Positions 28,424 to 35,979 of a stretch of DNA of 64,000 nucleotides are shown piece after piece. Location: the NCBI RefSeq assembly GCF_013401435.1, contig NZ_JACBGN010000003.1:17196-81195 (forward strand), in the 5' to 3' direction. Below the pieces are notes generated by a model, which saw only the letters and a program-made list of their open reading frames with translations, searched no databases and was not told the DNA's origin. Both the position numbers and the translations under genes were made by a program. The stretch's first letter is position 1; every line of letters begins with the position of its first letter. Origin of the DNA: Streptomyces sp. BR123. GTDB lineage: Bacteria > Actinomycetota > Actinomycetes > Streptomycetales > Streptomycetaceae.

Positions 28424-29305
28424 ATGGCTTGGTGCCCGTTTGCGCAAAAGCTCGAGCTACAGCCCGAGAGCGATCAGCAGCCCGCTATCCGGCCGACGCA
28501 GTTCATCCTGCACAGCATTGCGGCCCCGTGGGACCCCCAGCGGCTCTACGAGTACTGGAAGACCACCAACCTGGAATCCCACTTTGGCCTCGGGTACACA
28601 GGCCCGCCTGCTCAGTACATAGGCACCGAGACCAGGGCCGACGCCAACTACCTCGCCAATCGCCGGCCTGACGGCACGGGCGCAGTGTCCATCGAGACTG
28701 CATCCAACGACGACCACTCCGACCCGTGGACCGACTCCCAGGTCGAGGAGCTCATCAAGCTCGGCGTTTGGCTGCACCAGCGGCACGGCATCCCGCTCCG
28801 GATCTGTCGCACCGCATCCGATCCCGGCTACGGCTACCACCGGCTCCACGCCGACTGGGCCGTCAGCGGTACGGACTGCCCCGGCGACGCCCGAGTCGCC
28901 CAGTTCAAGGACGTGATCTTCCCGGCCATCGTCGCCCGAGCCACGGGCCAGGCCCCCAACCCCTCAGAGGAGGACGACATGCCCCTGACGCAGGCTGACA
29001 TCGACGCGGTCGCCAGCGCCGTCTGGAACCACACCGAGACCAACGCCAACACCGGCGAGCCCGTGTACATGGGCGCGGTCATGGCGTGGATGGACAAGGT
29101 GCACGTCACCCAGACGGAGAAGGTGCTGAAGCAGCTTGCGGCGACGCAGGCCGCGGTCACGGCACTTGCCACCCAGCTCGGCCAGATCCACAGCGTGGAC
29201 ACCGCCACCGTCGTCGCGGCGGTCAAGGCGGCCATCGCCGACGCGGTCGTCCACGTCGACGTCGAAGTCACCGGCACCCCGGCCGATTCGCGTTCCGCAC
29301 CCTGA
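28424..29305 (+). CDS. phage-type peptidoglycan amidase (endolysin-like)
   Basis: A 293-aa protein with an N-terminal N-acetylmuramoyl-L-alanine amidase (Amidase_2/PGRP) domain. Probable zinc ligands are His30 (Phe-Ile-Leu-His), His139 or His142 (Gly-Tyr-His-Arg-Leu-His) and Cys152 (Asp-Cys-Pro-Gly-Asp), arranged as in actinophage lysins. Residues ~175-285 form a helical C-terminal region (Ala-Asp-Ile-Asp-Ala-Val-Ala-Ser-Ala-Val-Trp) common to phage tail/lysis proteins. There is no signal peptide, so export would need a holin, which is absent. The start has a strong AAGGAGG site (28411-28417). It stands beside tRNA-Trp and a decayed phage-like gene, consistent with a prophage remnant. Confidence 0.82.
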   Translation: MAWCPFAQKLELQPESDQQPAIRPTQFILHSIAAPWDPQRLYEYWKTTNLESHFGLGYTGPPAQYIGTETRADANYLANRRPDGTGAVSIETASNDDHSDPWTDSQVEELIKLGVWLHQRHGIPLRICRTASDPGYGYHRLHADWAVSGTDCPGDARVAQFKDVIFPAIVARATGQAPNPSEEDDMPLTQADIDAVASAVWNHTETNANTGEPVYMGAVMAWMDKVHVTQTEKVLKQLAATQAAVTALATQLGQIHSVDTATVVAAVKAAIADAVVHVDVEVTGTPADSRSAP

Positions 29306-29463
29306 CCGGCAGGAACCGCAAGAACATGTGGGGGGTGAGGTGCGGTGGCGATGACGTAGCCGGGGCGCAGTCCTGACGTGGCGCCGGCAAACGACTGCAC
29401 GAAGAAGACCCAGATCGATGCCTCCGACCTGGGCCCTCTTCCGCGAACTATCTGCTCACACAG

Positions 29464-29537
29464 CAGGGGCGACAGGATTCGAACCTGCGGCATTCGGTTT
29501 TGGAGACCGACGCTCTGGCCAGCTGAGCTACACCCCT
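29464..29537 (-). tRNA. tRNA-Trp (anticodon CCA)
   Basis: A 74-nt cloverleaf. The acceptor is AGGGGTG/CGCCCCT with one T-G pair, the D-arm GCTC...GAGC, the anticodon loop CTCCAAA giving anticodon CCA, and the T-arm GCAGG-TTCGAAT-CCTGT, with discriminator G. CCA is not seen to be encoded immediately after it. The gene sits between the phage-type amidase and a broken aldolase gene, a position consistent with an old integration site. Confidence 0.95.
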
Positions 29538-29642
29538 TTGGTGAGGACAACCATGCCATGACACGGCGAGAAGATCCACTCGATTAAGGGCGCGTGTCCG
29601 CCGAAGCGCGGCGGCGGCGGTGGACGGCGGCCAGGGCTGCGG

Positions 29643-30276
29643 TCAGACGTGCCCGCCGGCCCGGTGCACGGTCTCGGCGGCGGCCACCACGGCCTCGCCG
29701 CCGCCCGCCGACAGGGCGCCGGTGATCCACGCTGCCGATCAGGGCCTTGGCTCCGGTGAGCACGTCCCGCCAGGCCGCCACGTGCCCGGGCGAGAGGGGT
29801 GGAACCGGCGCTGTGCGTGCGCCAGTAGACAACTCGCGGTCGCCCCCCGGTGTCGTCAGCGAGCAGAGGCGCCGTGGGGGCGGGGGGCCCGGCATATGGG
29901 CGCGGTGTCCACGCCGAGTTCGGCGACCCTGCTCAGCAGCGGAACGCTCAGCTCGTCGTCCCCGATGACGGCGAGCAGGGGCGGTCCGGGCGCCCGCTGC
30001 GCCCGCCGCGGCGGCGGCGTTCAGGGCGGTCTCCGCCTGTCCGGCTGTGGTGACCGTGCCGACCCCGATCAGCGCGGGGCGGCCGTGCGCGTCGGCGAGC
30101 GGCACAGTCCGGGCGACGGCCTCGGCCCAGCCGGGCGTCGTGGTGGTCAGCTCGACCACGCGGCAGCCTGCGACCAGCAGGGTTTCGGTCCGGCGGGCCG
30201 GCGTCGCCCGGCCGGGAGTGCGCAGCACCGGCAGCAGTCGCCGGGAGGCCAGAGCCGCGTACGGATGGCAGGACAC
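29643..30276 (-). pseudogene. 2-keto-3-deoxy-6-phosphogluconate (KDPG/KHG) aldolase, frameshifted
   Basis: The first ~85 codons from GTG 30276 match a KDPG aldolase: Leu-Leu-Pro-Val-Leu-Arg, Ala-Gly-Cys-Arg-Val-Val-Glu-Leu-Thr-Thr-Thr-Thr-Pro-Gly, and Gly-Val-Gly-Thr-Val-Thr-Thr followed by Gln-Ala-Glu-Thr-Ala-Leu. After that the frame degenerates to Arg/Pro-rich sequence. A family-like C-terminus reappears in other frames: Leu-Thr-Gly-Ala-Lys-Ala-Leu-Ile-Gly-Ser, then Trp-Ile-Thr-Gly-Ala-Leu-Ser-Ala-Gly-Gly-Gly and Ala-Glu-Thr-Val-His-Arg before a TGA at 29643. At least two frameshifts and loss of the central catalytic-lysine region make it non-functional. Confidence 0.65.
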
Positions 30277-30390
30277 CCCGAGTCGACTCCCCGTCGGAAA
30301 CTCTCTCCGAAAAACTGTTATCCGGCCCCTGCTCGCCGGTCTCCCAGATATCGGGCATCATCGACCGCCGGTACGGACAGGGAACCTCAT

Positions 30391-32127
30391 ATGACTACAC
30401 AGCACACGGCAGAGCTGGTCGCGGCCGCCCGCGCGGGCGATCCCCGCGCGCAGGACGAGCTGGTCGGCACCTATCTGCCGCTCGTCTACAACGTCGTCGG
30501 GCGTGCGCTGAACGGGTCGGTCGACGTGGACGACGTCGTGCAGGACACGATGCTGCGCGCGCTCGACGGTCTCGGCAGCCTCCGCGCGGACGAGAGTTTC
30601 CGGTCCTGGCTGGTGGCGATCGCGATGAACCGCGTACGGGCGTACTGGCACGCCCGGCGCACCGCGCCCGGTGAGAGCGGCCTGGAGGCCGCCTGGGAAC
30701 TCGCCGACCCCGGTGCCGACTTCGTGGACCTGACCGTCGTACGGCTCCAGTTGGAGGGCCAGCGGCGGGAGACGGCCCGCGCCACCCGCTGGCTGGAGCC
30801 CGACGACCGGGCGCTGCTGTCGCTCTGGTGGCTGGAGTGCGCGGGTGAGCTGACCCGGGCCGAGGTGGCCACGGCGCTGGAGCTGTCCCCGCAGCACACG
30901 GCGGTACGGGTGCAGCGGATGAAGGCGCAGTTGGAGTCGGCCCGGGTGGTGGAACGGGCGCTGGAGGCCCAGCCCCCGTGCGAGATGCTGCAGGCGGTGA
31001 CGGCCGGCTGGGACGGATACCCGTCCACGCTGTGGCGCAAGCGAATAGCCCGGCACGCGCGGGAGTGCATACGGTGCGCGGGGCTGTGGGGCGGGCTGCT
31101 CCCGGCCGAGGGGCTGCTGGCGGGCCTGGCGCTGGTGCCGGTCTCGGTGCTCCTGCTGGACGGCGTACGGTCGGCGGTGGCGGCGACGGGCGGCTTCGCT
31201 CCCGCGGCGGCGGCCTACCCCGCCTACCCGGACAACGGTGCCCACCCGGCCGGAGGCGCCCATCCGGTTGACGCCGCCCGGCCGGGCCCCGGAGCCGCCG
31301 ACCTCGCCGACGCGGCCACGCAGCTGACCCCCGCCGTCTCCGTGCAGGACGGCTTCCGGGAGCCCGACCCGGCCACCGCCGGCGGCCGCAGCCTCCTGCG
31401 CAAGCGCCGGCGCAGCCGCCGCCGGGCGGTCGGCGGCGCCGTGCTCGCCGCGTGCGTCGCGGGCGGCGGGCTCGCCTACCTCGGCGGCTTCCCCGGCTCG
31501 GGCGGCAAGGACGGCCGGGACACCGCGGCCCCGGTGAACGCGCTCTCCGCCCCGGAGTCGGCGGCCGCTTCGGCTCCGCAGTCGGCCCCGCCGTCCGCGT
31601 CCGCGTCCGCTTCGGCTCCGGCGTCCTCCTCCCCGTCGGCGTCCGCCTCGCCGAGCCCGTCCGCCGACGGGTCGAGCCCGAGCCCGAAGCCGACCCCGTC
31701 CAAGCCGGCCCCCCGCACCTCGGCGCCGGACCCGGCGCCCGCCCCCCAGGGGCCCGCGGGCCAGGTCGTCGCCCTGGTCAACGCCGAGCGGGTGAAGGCC
31801 GGCTGCGGCCCGCTCAAGGACGACGCGCAGCTCCGCACGGCCGCGCAGCGGCACTCCGACGACATGGCGAGCCGGGACTTCTTCGCGCACACCAGCCCCG
31901 ACGGCAGCGACCCGGGCGACCGCACGACGGCCGCCGGCTACCGCTGGTCGACGTACGGGGAGAACATCGCCAAGGGGCAGCAGACTCCCGAGTCGGTGAT
32001 GGACTCCTGGATGAACAGCCCCGGCCACCGGGCGAACATACTGAACTGCTCGTTCAAGGACATAGGCGTCGGAGTCCACCGGGGTTCCGGCGGCCCGTGG
32101 TGGACGCAGAACTTCGGCGCCCGCTGA
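30391..32127 (+). CDS. ECF sigma factor fused to zinc-finger-like, transmembrane and CAP (SCP) domains
   Basis: A 578-aa multidomain protein. Residues 10-90 form sigma region 2 (Tyr-Leu-Pro-Leu-Val-Tyr-Asn-Val-Val; Asp-Asp-Val-Val-Gln-Asp-Thr), and ~135-190 form region 4 (Arg-Ala-Glu-Val-Ala-Thr-Ala-Leu-Glu-Leu-Ser). His222-x3-Cys226-x2-Cys229 resembles the anti-sigma zinc motif and is followed by a hydrophobic stretch (235-257). A Pro/Ala-rich linker leads to a basic patch and a TM helix (~346-366), then a long Ser/Ala/Pro linker and a C-terminal CAP domain (455-578) with His488, His500, Gly-Glu524-Asn and Pro-Gly-His546-Arg. The positive-inside rule puts the sigma part in the cytoplasm and CAP outside, that is, a membrane-tethered sigma factor. 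No separate anti-sigma gene is adjacent. Confidence 0.9.
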   Translation: MTTQHTAELVAAARAGDPRAQDELVGTYLPLVYNVVGRALNGSVDVDDVVQDTMLRALDGLGSLRADESFRSWLVAIAMNRVRAYWHARRTAPGESGLEAAWELADPGADFVDLTVVRLQLEGQRRETARATRWLEPDDRALLSLWWLECAGELTRAEVATALELSPQHTAVRVQRMKAQLESARVVERALEAQPPCEMLQAVTAGWDGYPSTLWRKRIARHARECIRCAGLWGGLLPAEGLLAGLALVPVSVLLLDGVRSAVAATGGFAPAAAAYPAYPDNGAHPAGGAHPVDAARPGPGAADLADAATQLTPAVSVQDGFREPDPATAGGRSLLRKRRRSRRRAVGGAVLAACVAGGGLAYLGGFPGSGGKDGRDTAAPVNALSAPESAAASAPQSAPPSASASASAPASSSPSASASPSPSADGSSPSPKPTPSKPAPRTSAPDPAPAPQGPAGQVVALVNAERVKAGCGPLKDDAQLRTAAQRHSDDMASRDFFAHTSPDGSDPGDRTTAAGYRWSTYGENIAKGQQTPESVMDSWMNSPGHRANILNCSFKDIGVGVHRGSGGPWWTQNFGAR

Positions 32128-32227
32128 CGCCGCGCCGCCGCATTCCTGTGGCTGCATCCTCCGGGCAGGAAGGAACCTGGAGCAGAACGAGCAGATCAGC
32201 GAGCGGATCACAGGCAGGGGAAGGCGG

Positions 32228-32695
32228 GTGGGACGCCCCGCGAGGCGGGAACTGCGGCCCCGACGGCGCGAGGCCGTCGGCGCCGGCGCGCGGGCGCCGG
32301 AGCTGTCTGCCGGGGGCAGGGCGCCCGGGGCAGGGCTGTGCCCCCAGGTCGTCATGGCGACGGGCTCCTGCACGTCTCCGGTCGTCGTGCGCGCGGCCGA
32401 GGAGCCCGCGGGCCGGGCGGGTGTGTTCCTCGTACCCTCCCCGGACCTGCTCGTGCAGACCGTCGCGGCCCGGCGGCGGGCCGGTGCGGCGGCGGCCGGG
32501 CCGCGCGGTGTGCTCCTTGCGCGCCGGGGAGGCGGGCCTTGCTGCCACCACCGATCCGACCGGACCGGCCGCTGGGGCACGCGGACGACGGACCGGCCCA
32601 CGGTGTTCGCCGCGTACGCCTCGACCGGGCTCGGCACCGTCGAACGAGCCCCCGCCGCCGGGCTGCCCGGGCTGACCCCGCGGCGCCCGGGCCTC
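32228..32695 (+). pseudogene. degenerate N-terminal fragment of a DEAD/DEAH-type helicase
   Basis: The open frame preserves a recognisable helicase N-terminus: Glu-Leu-Arg-Pro-x-x-Arg-Glu-Ala-Val, then Val-Val-Met-Ala-Thr-Gly-Ser where the P-loop Gly-Ser-Gly-Lys-Thr has become Gly-Ser-Cys-Thr-Ser. Leu-Val-Pro-Ser-Pro-Asp-Leu-Leu-Val-Gln-Thr (motif Ia region) and Val-Phe-Ala-Ala-Tyr-Ala-Ser-Thr-Gly-Leu-Gly-Thr follow. The loss of the P-loop lysine, Arg-rich substitutions, and truncation before the DEAH motif at the TetR gene indicate a relic. The rest of the gene is absent. Confidence 0.5.
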
Positions 32696-33290
32696 AGCCC
32701 GCCTCCGCCGCCCGGGGGATACCCGCCGTGATCATGTGCACCAGGTGGTCCAGGGCCTCCGCCGCGCCCTCCCCGTCGGCCACGGTCTCCGGGGCGGTGT
32801 GGGGCACGGCCCGGCGGAGCTCGATCCAGCCGAGGTAGGCGGCGTAGGCGGCCACGGCGCGCTGCCGGGCGCTGCGGGGCGGCAGCCCGAGGTCGCAGAA
32901 GAGGGCGGTGAGGTAGTCCAGCCGGGTCCGGGTGACCCGCTGGAGCACCGCGGCGACGGCCGGGTGGTCGACCTGGGCGACGATGGCCGGTTCCAGACCG
33001 GCGATGTCCTCGTCCCCGAGGGCCACGGCGAAGAGCGCCCGAACCCGTTTCAGCGGGTCCGGTTCCGCGCTGACCTCCTCGATGACCTCGCCGGTGGCCA
33101 GCCGCTCCCACACCTCCAGTGCGGCGACGAGCAGCGCGTCGCGGTTCTTGAAGTGCCAGTAGAAGCTGCCGCGGCTGACGGCCAGTTCCTTGGCGAGCAC
33201 GTCGACCGCGACCGCGGCGACACCGCCCCGGGCGAGCGCCGCGAGCGCCGCCATCGTCCAGTCGTCCCTGGTGACCTTCCCCTTCGCCAT
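32694..33290 (-). CDS. TetR family transcriptional regulator
   Basis: A 198-aa TetR-type repressor. The N-terminal helix-turn-helix (residues ~10-55) contains Val-Asp-Val-Leu-Ala-Lys-Glu-Leu-Ala-Val-Ser-Arg-Gly-Ser-Phe-Tyr-Trp-His-Phe. The all-alpha C-terminal ligand domain has Arg-Val-Thr-Arg-Thr-Arg-Leu-Asp-Tyr and Leu-Gly-Trp-Ile-Glu-Leu. ATG 33290 is preferred over upstream in-frame codons because the latter fall inside the operator palindrome. It is divergent from the DUF3995 membrane protein gene, and the shared 71-nt gap holds three CTGTATGGA half-sites; autoregulation and control of the DUF3995 gene are likely. Confidence 0.9.
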   Translation of the reverse strand: MAKGKVTRDDWTMAALAALARGGVAAVAVDVLAKELAVSRGSFYWHFKNRDALLVAALEVWERLATGEVIEEVSAEPDPLKRVRALFAVALGDEDIAGLEPAIVAQVDHPAVAAVLQRVTRTRLDYLTALFCDLGLPPRSARQRAVAAYAAYLGWIELRRAVPHTAPETVADGEGAAEALDHLVHMITAGIPRAAEAG

Positions 33291-33303
33291 GTTCCGTACG
33301 CTA

Positions 33304-33335
33304 CTGTATGGAATATCCATACAGCACTGTATGGA
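33304..33335. promoter_or_regulatory. TetR-type operator, palindrome plus extra half-site
   Basis: A perfect 9-3-9 inverted repeat CTGTATGGA-ATA-TCCATACAG spans 33304-33324, with a third direct half-site CTGTATGGA at 33327-33335. It lies between the divergent TetR (start 33290) and DUF3995 (start 33362) genes. The A/T content stands out from the surrounding GC-rich DNA. Confidence 0.85.
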
Positions 33336-33361
33336 ACGCCTTTCGGGGAAGGGGACCCGCC

Positions 33362-33892
33362 ATGCCCGCCAACCAGAACGAGCGCACCGAAGCCGGGGTC
33401 AAGGCGGCTGCAGGGGTTGCCGCCACCGGCCTGACCGCCGCTGCCGCGCTGCACGCACTGTGGACCGTCGACCCGTGGCCGCTGGGGTCCGCGGCCGAGT
33501 TCGCCGAAACGGTCGTCGGGGTATCCGAGGACCGGCTGCCCTCCGTTCCGCTGACCCTGGCCGTCGCCGCCGCGCTCGGCGCGGCCGGCTACCTCGTCCT
33601 CAGCAACGGCGGGATCGCCCGGACCGTCGGGCCGGAGAAGCTCAACCGGGCCGGGCTGTGGACGCTCGCCGGAGTGCTGGCCGCCCGCGGGGCGGGCGGC
33701 CTCGTCACCTCGGGGCTGGGCCTGGGCTCGTCGACCGAGACCTTCCGGCACTGGGACCTGGCCCTGTACTCGCCGCTCTGCCTGACCCTGGCCGGCCTGA
33801 CGGCCTTCGTCGCCCGCCGCACCGGCATCCGCGGGACCCGCCGGGACCGGTCCCGGAGCCGGGCCCGGACCGGGAGCGGCGCCACGCAGTGA
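33362..33892 (+). CDS. DUF3995 domain-containing membrane protein
   Basis: A 176-aa polytopic membrane protein with four hydrophobic helices. The first contains Ala-Ala-Ala-Leu-His-Ala-Leu-Trp, matching the DUF3995 family; the last ends in a basic Arg-rich cytoplasmic tail. ATG 33362 has a GGGGAAGGGGA purine tract upstream. An in-frame ATG at 33308 lies inside the TetR operator and is unlikely. It is the probable target of the divergent TetR regulator. Function unknown. Confidence 0.85.
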   Translation: MPANQNERTEAGVKAAAGVAATGLTAAAALHALWTVDPWPLGSAAEFAETVVGVSEDRLPSVPLTLAVAAALGAAGYLVLSNGGIARTVGPEKLNRAGLWTLAGVLAARGAGGLVTSGLGLGSSTETFRHWDLALYSPLCLTLAGLTAFVARRTGIRGTRRDRSRSRARTGSGATQ

Positions 33893-33893
33893 C

Positions 33894-33911
33894 GGCCGCC
33901 GCCCGGCGGCC
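33894..33911. terminator. hairpin between convergent genes
   Basis: GGCCGCC-GCCC-GGCGGCC, a 7-bp stem with 4-nt loop, fills almost the whole 21-nt gap between the DUF3995 and glutamate decarboxylase stop codons. Confidence 0.6.
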
Positions 33912-33913
33912 GC

Positions 33914-35308
33914 TCAGTGGTGGAAGCCCGAGCGGGGGGCGACCGCCGGCTTCGGCGGGGGCGCGGCCTTGAGGTGTTCGACCGCGCGGCGCAGGTCCTC
34001 GACGAGCAGGGCGATCTGATCGCGGGTCACCCCGTGCCGGATCAGGACGCGCTGGACGACGGTGTCGTCACGGTCGGCGGGCAGCGGGTACGAGGGCACC
34101 TGCCACCCCCGCATGCGCAGCCGGTCGGAGAGGTCGTAGAGGGTGAAGCCCGCCGATCCGGGGTCGGTGAGCCGGTAGGAGACGGCGGGAAGGGCGCCCT
34201 GGCCGTCGTAGAGCAGGGTGAAGGGGCCCATGGCCCCGACCTCGCCCGCGAGGTAGGCGGCGGTGTCGGCGCACACCTGGTGGACCCGCCGGTAGCCGCC
34301 GCGGCCGAGCCGCAGGAACAGGTAGTACTGGGCGATGACCTCGCCGCCGGGGCGGGAGAAGTTGAGGGCGAAGGTCGGCATGTCGCCGCCGAGGTAGTCC
34401 ACGTCGAAGACGAGCTCGGACGGCAGCAGGTCGGCGGTGCGCCACACGATCCAGCCGACACCGAGCGGTGCGAGCCCGTACTTGTGGCCGGACGTGTTGA
34501 TGGACGCGACGCGCGGCAGCCGGAAGTCCCAGACGAAGTCGGGGTGGAGGAAGGGGGCGACGAAGCCGCCGCTCGCCCCGTCCACGTGGATCGGCACGTC
34601 CCAGCCGGACTCGCGCTGGATCCGGTCGAGCTCGGCGGCCATCTCGGCGACGGGCTCGTAGGTGCAGGTGTAGGTGACGCCGAGGATGGCGACCACGCCG
34701 ATGGTGTTCTCGTCGACGTACTCGGCGAGCTGGTGCGCCTGCAGGCCGGTCGCGCCCTCCTCCACCGGGATCTGGCGCAGCTCGACGTCGAAGTAGCGGG
34801 CGAACTTCTCCCAGCAGACCTGGACGGGCCCGCACACCAGGTTGGGCCGGTCGGTGGACTTGCCCTCGGCGCGCCGGCGGGCGCGCCAGCGCCACTTGAG
34901 GGCGAGTCCGCCTAGCATGGCGGCCTCGCTGGAGCCGGTGGTGGAGCAGCCGGTGCCGGGGCCCGCTCCGGCCGGGGAGTGCCACAGGTCGGCCAGGATG
35001 TTGACGCAGCGGGCCTCGATCTCCGCGGTCTGCGGGTACTCGTCCTTGTCGATCATGTTCTTGTCGAGGCACTCGTTCATCAGCTTGTGCACGCCGTCGT
35101 CGGACCAGGTGGTGCAGAAGGTCGCGAAGTTCTGGGCGGCGTTGCCGTCGAGGAGGAGCTCGTTGTGGAGGAGTTGGTAGACCACTTCGGAGGCTGAATG
35201 TTCGTCGGGCATCCGGTACTTGGGGAGGACCTGACCGCTCAGGACGGACGTGAACACGTCCGTTTCGGTGTCGGCGTCACCGGCGTCTTTCGTCTGATGA
35301 AGAGCCAT
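33914..35308 (-). CDS. gadB: glutamate decarboxylase
   Basis: A 464-aa PLP enzyme expected to convert L-glutamate to GABA and CO2, consuming a proton. The PLP-lysine is Lys276 (Ser-Gly-His-Lys-Tyr-Gly) and the cofactor Asp243 is in His-Val-Asp-Gly-Ala-Ser-Gly. Gly-Ser-Ser-Glu-Ala, Asn-Phe-Ser-Arg-Pro and the early Leu-Pro-Lys-Tyr-Arg-Met-Pro segment are typical of GadA/GadB. No Shine-Dalgarno sequence precedes the ATG, but TATAGT lies at 35315-35320, placing a transcription start at or one base before the ATG (leaderless). No GABA antiporter gene is adjacent. Confidence 0.92.
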   Translation of the reverse strand: MALHQTKDAGDADTETDVFTSVLSGQVLPKYRMPDEHSASEVVYQLLHNELLLDGNAAQNFATFCTTWSDDGVHKLMNECLDKNMIDKDEYPQTAEIEARCVNILADLWHSPAGAGPGTGCSTTGSSEAAMLGGLALKWRWRARRRAEGKSTDRPNLVCGPVQVCWEKFARYFDVELRQIPVEEGATGLQAHQLAEYVDENTIGVVAILGVTYTCTYEPVAEMAAELDRIQRESGWDVPIHVDGASGGFVAPFLHPDFVWDFRLPRVASINTSGHKYGLAPLGVGWIVWRTADLLPSELVFDVDYLGGDMPTFALNFSRPGGEVIAQYYLFLRLGRGGYRRVHQVCADTAAYLAGEVGAMGPFTLLYDGQGALPAVSYRLTDPGSAGFTLYDLSDRLRMRGWQVPSYPLPADRDDTVVQRVLIRHGVTRDQIALLVEDLRRAVEHLKAAPPPKPAVAPRSGFHH

Positions 35309-35408
35309 ATTCGGACTATAGGCGACATAACCCCCATATACTTGCTTCGAGTTCCGGCCGTCTCCGTGATGTGATCCCGCACATACCCGGTCGGCCGCAG
35401 CAGAAGAA

Positions 35409-35480
35409 ATTACCGTCCGGTAAGATGATTTCCGATGATCTTCCCGTTCCGGTCGTTCGAACCGGTCGGAACGGGAAGAT
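35409..35480. promoter_or_regulatory. two inverted repeats between divergent gadB and melC1
   Basis: A perfect 14-bp palindrome TTACCG-TC-CGGTAA spans 35409-35422. A larger perfect 15-bp inverted repeat follows: GATCTTCCCGTTCCG (35436-35450) with CGGAACGGGAAGATC (35466-35480), whose 15-nt loop contains a nested CCGGT/ACCGG pairing. Both lie within the 257-nt gap between the gadB and melC1 start codons, so they are operator or cruciform candidates rather than 3'-end terminators. Confidence 0.7.
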
Positions 35481-35565
35481 CGACCACTTTGTTCTATGGG
35501 CAACATATCCACTGATGTCCGGATAGTGGTCAACTCTCCGTGACGGCCTGATAACTCTTCCGGCC

Positions 35566-35979
35566 ATGAACACGATCACCCGCCGGCAGGCCTTGGGCAC
35601 CACCGCCGGCGCACTCACCGCTCTCGGCATCGCCGGCGCCACCGCGCACGCAGCCGCCACCGACTCCCGCGCCACGCAACCCGTCGGCACGGTCGACGAG
35701 GTGTACCAGGGCCGCCGCATCCAGATCACCCCCGCCGGAGGCGGCCACCACAACGGCCACCACGGCGGTGGCCACGGCGGCGGCCACTCCGCCGGACTGC
35801 CCACGGTCCTCATAGACGGCCGCGAGCTCCACGTGATGCGCAACGCCGACGGGACGTGGATCAGTGTGGTCAACCACTACGAGACCTTCACCGATCCCCG
35901 CACGCTCGCCCGCGCCGCCGTGCGCGAGCTGCAGGGCGCCGTCCTCGCCCCGTTCGCGCCCATGGGAGGCCCGGCATGA
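35566..35979 (+). CDS. melC1: tyrosinase cofactor (copper chaperone/caddie) MelC1
   Basis: A 137-aa Tat-exported helper protein that inserts copper into, and carries out of the cell, the adjacent tyrosinase. The signal peptide has Thr-Arg-Arg-Gln-Ala-Leu and an Ala-x-Ala site. A His-rich stretch (His-His-x-x-His-His-Gly-Gly-Gly-His) forms a putative copper-loading region. [10 protein letters not shown] and Asn-His-Tyr-Glu-Thr-Phe are typical MelC1 motifs. Its TGA overlaps the melC2 ATG (ATGA, 35976-35979), ensuring coupled synthesis. Confidence 0.93.
   Translation: MNTITRRQALGTTAGALTALGIAGATAHAAATDSRATQPVGTVDEVYQGRRIQITPAGGGHHNGHHGGGHGGGHSAGLPTVLIDGRELHVMRNADGTWISVVNHYETFTDPRTLARAAVRELQGAVLAPFAPMGGPA

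Noticed and set aside
28834..29559. Minus-strand ORF running through the tRNA
   Set aside because: It translates the tRNA-Trp and the antisense of the amidase gene; no protein-like conservation.
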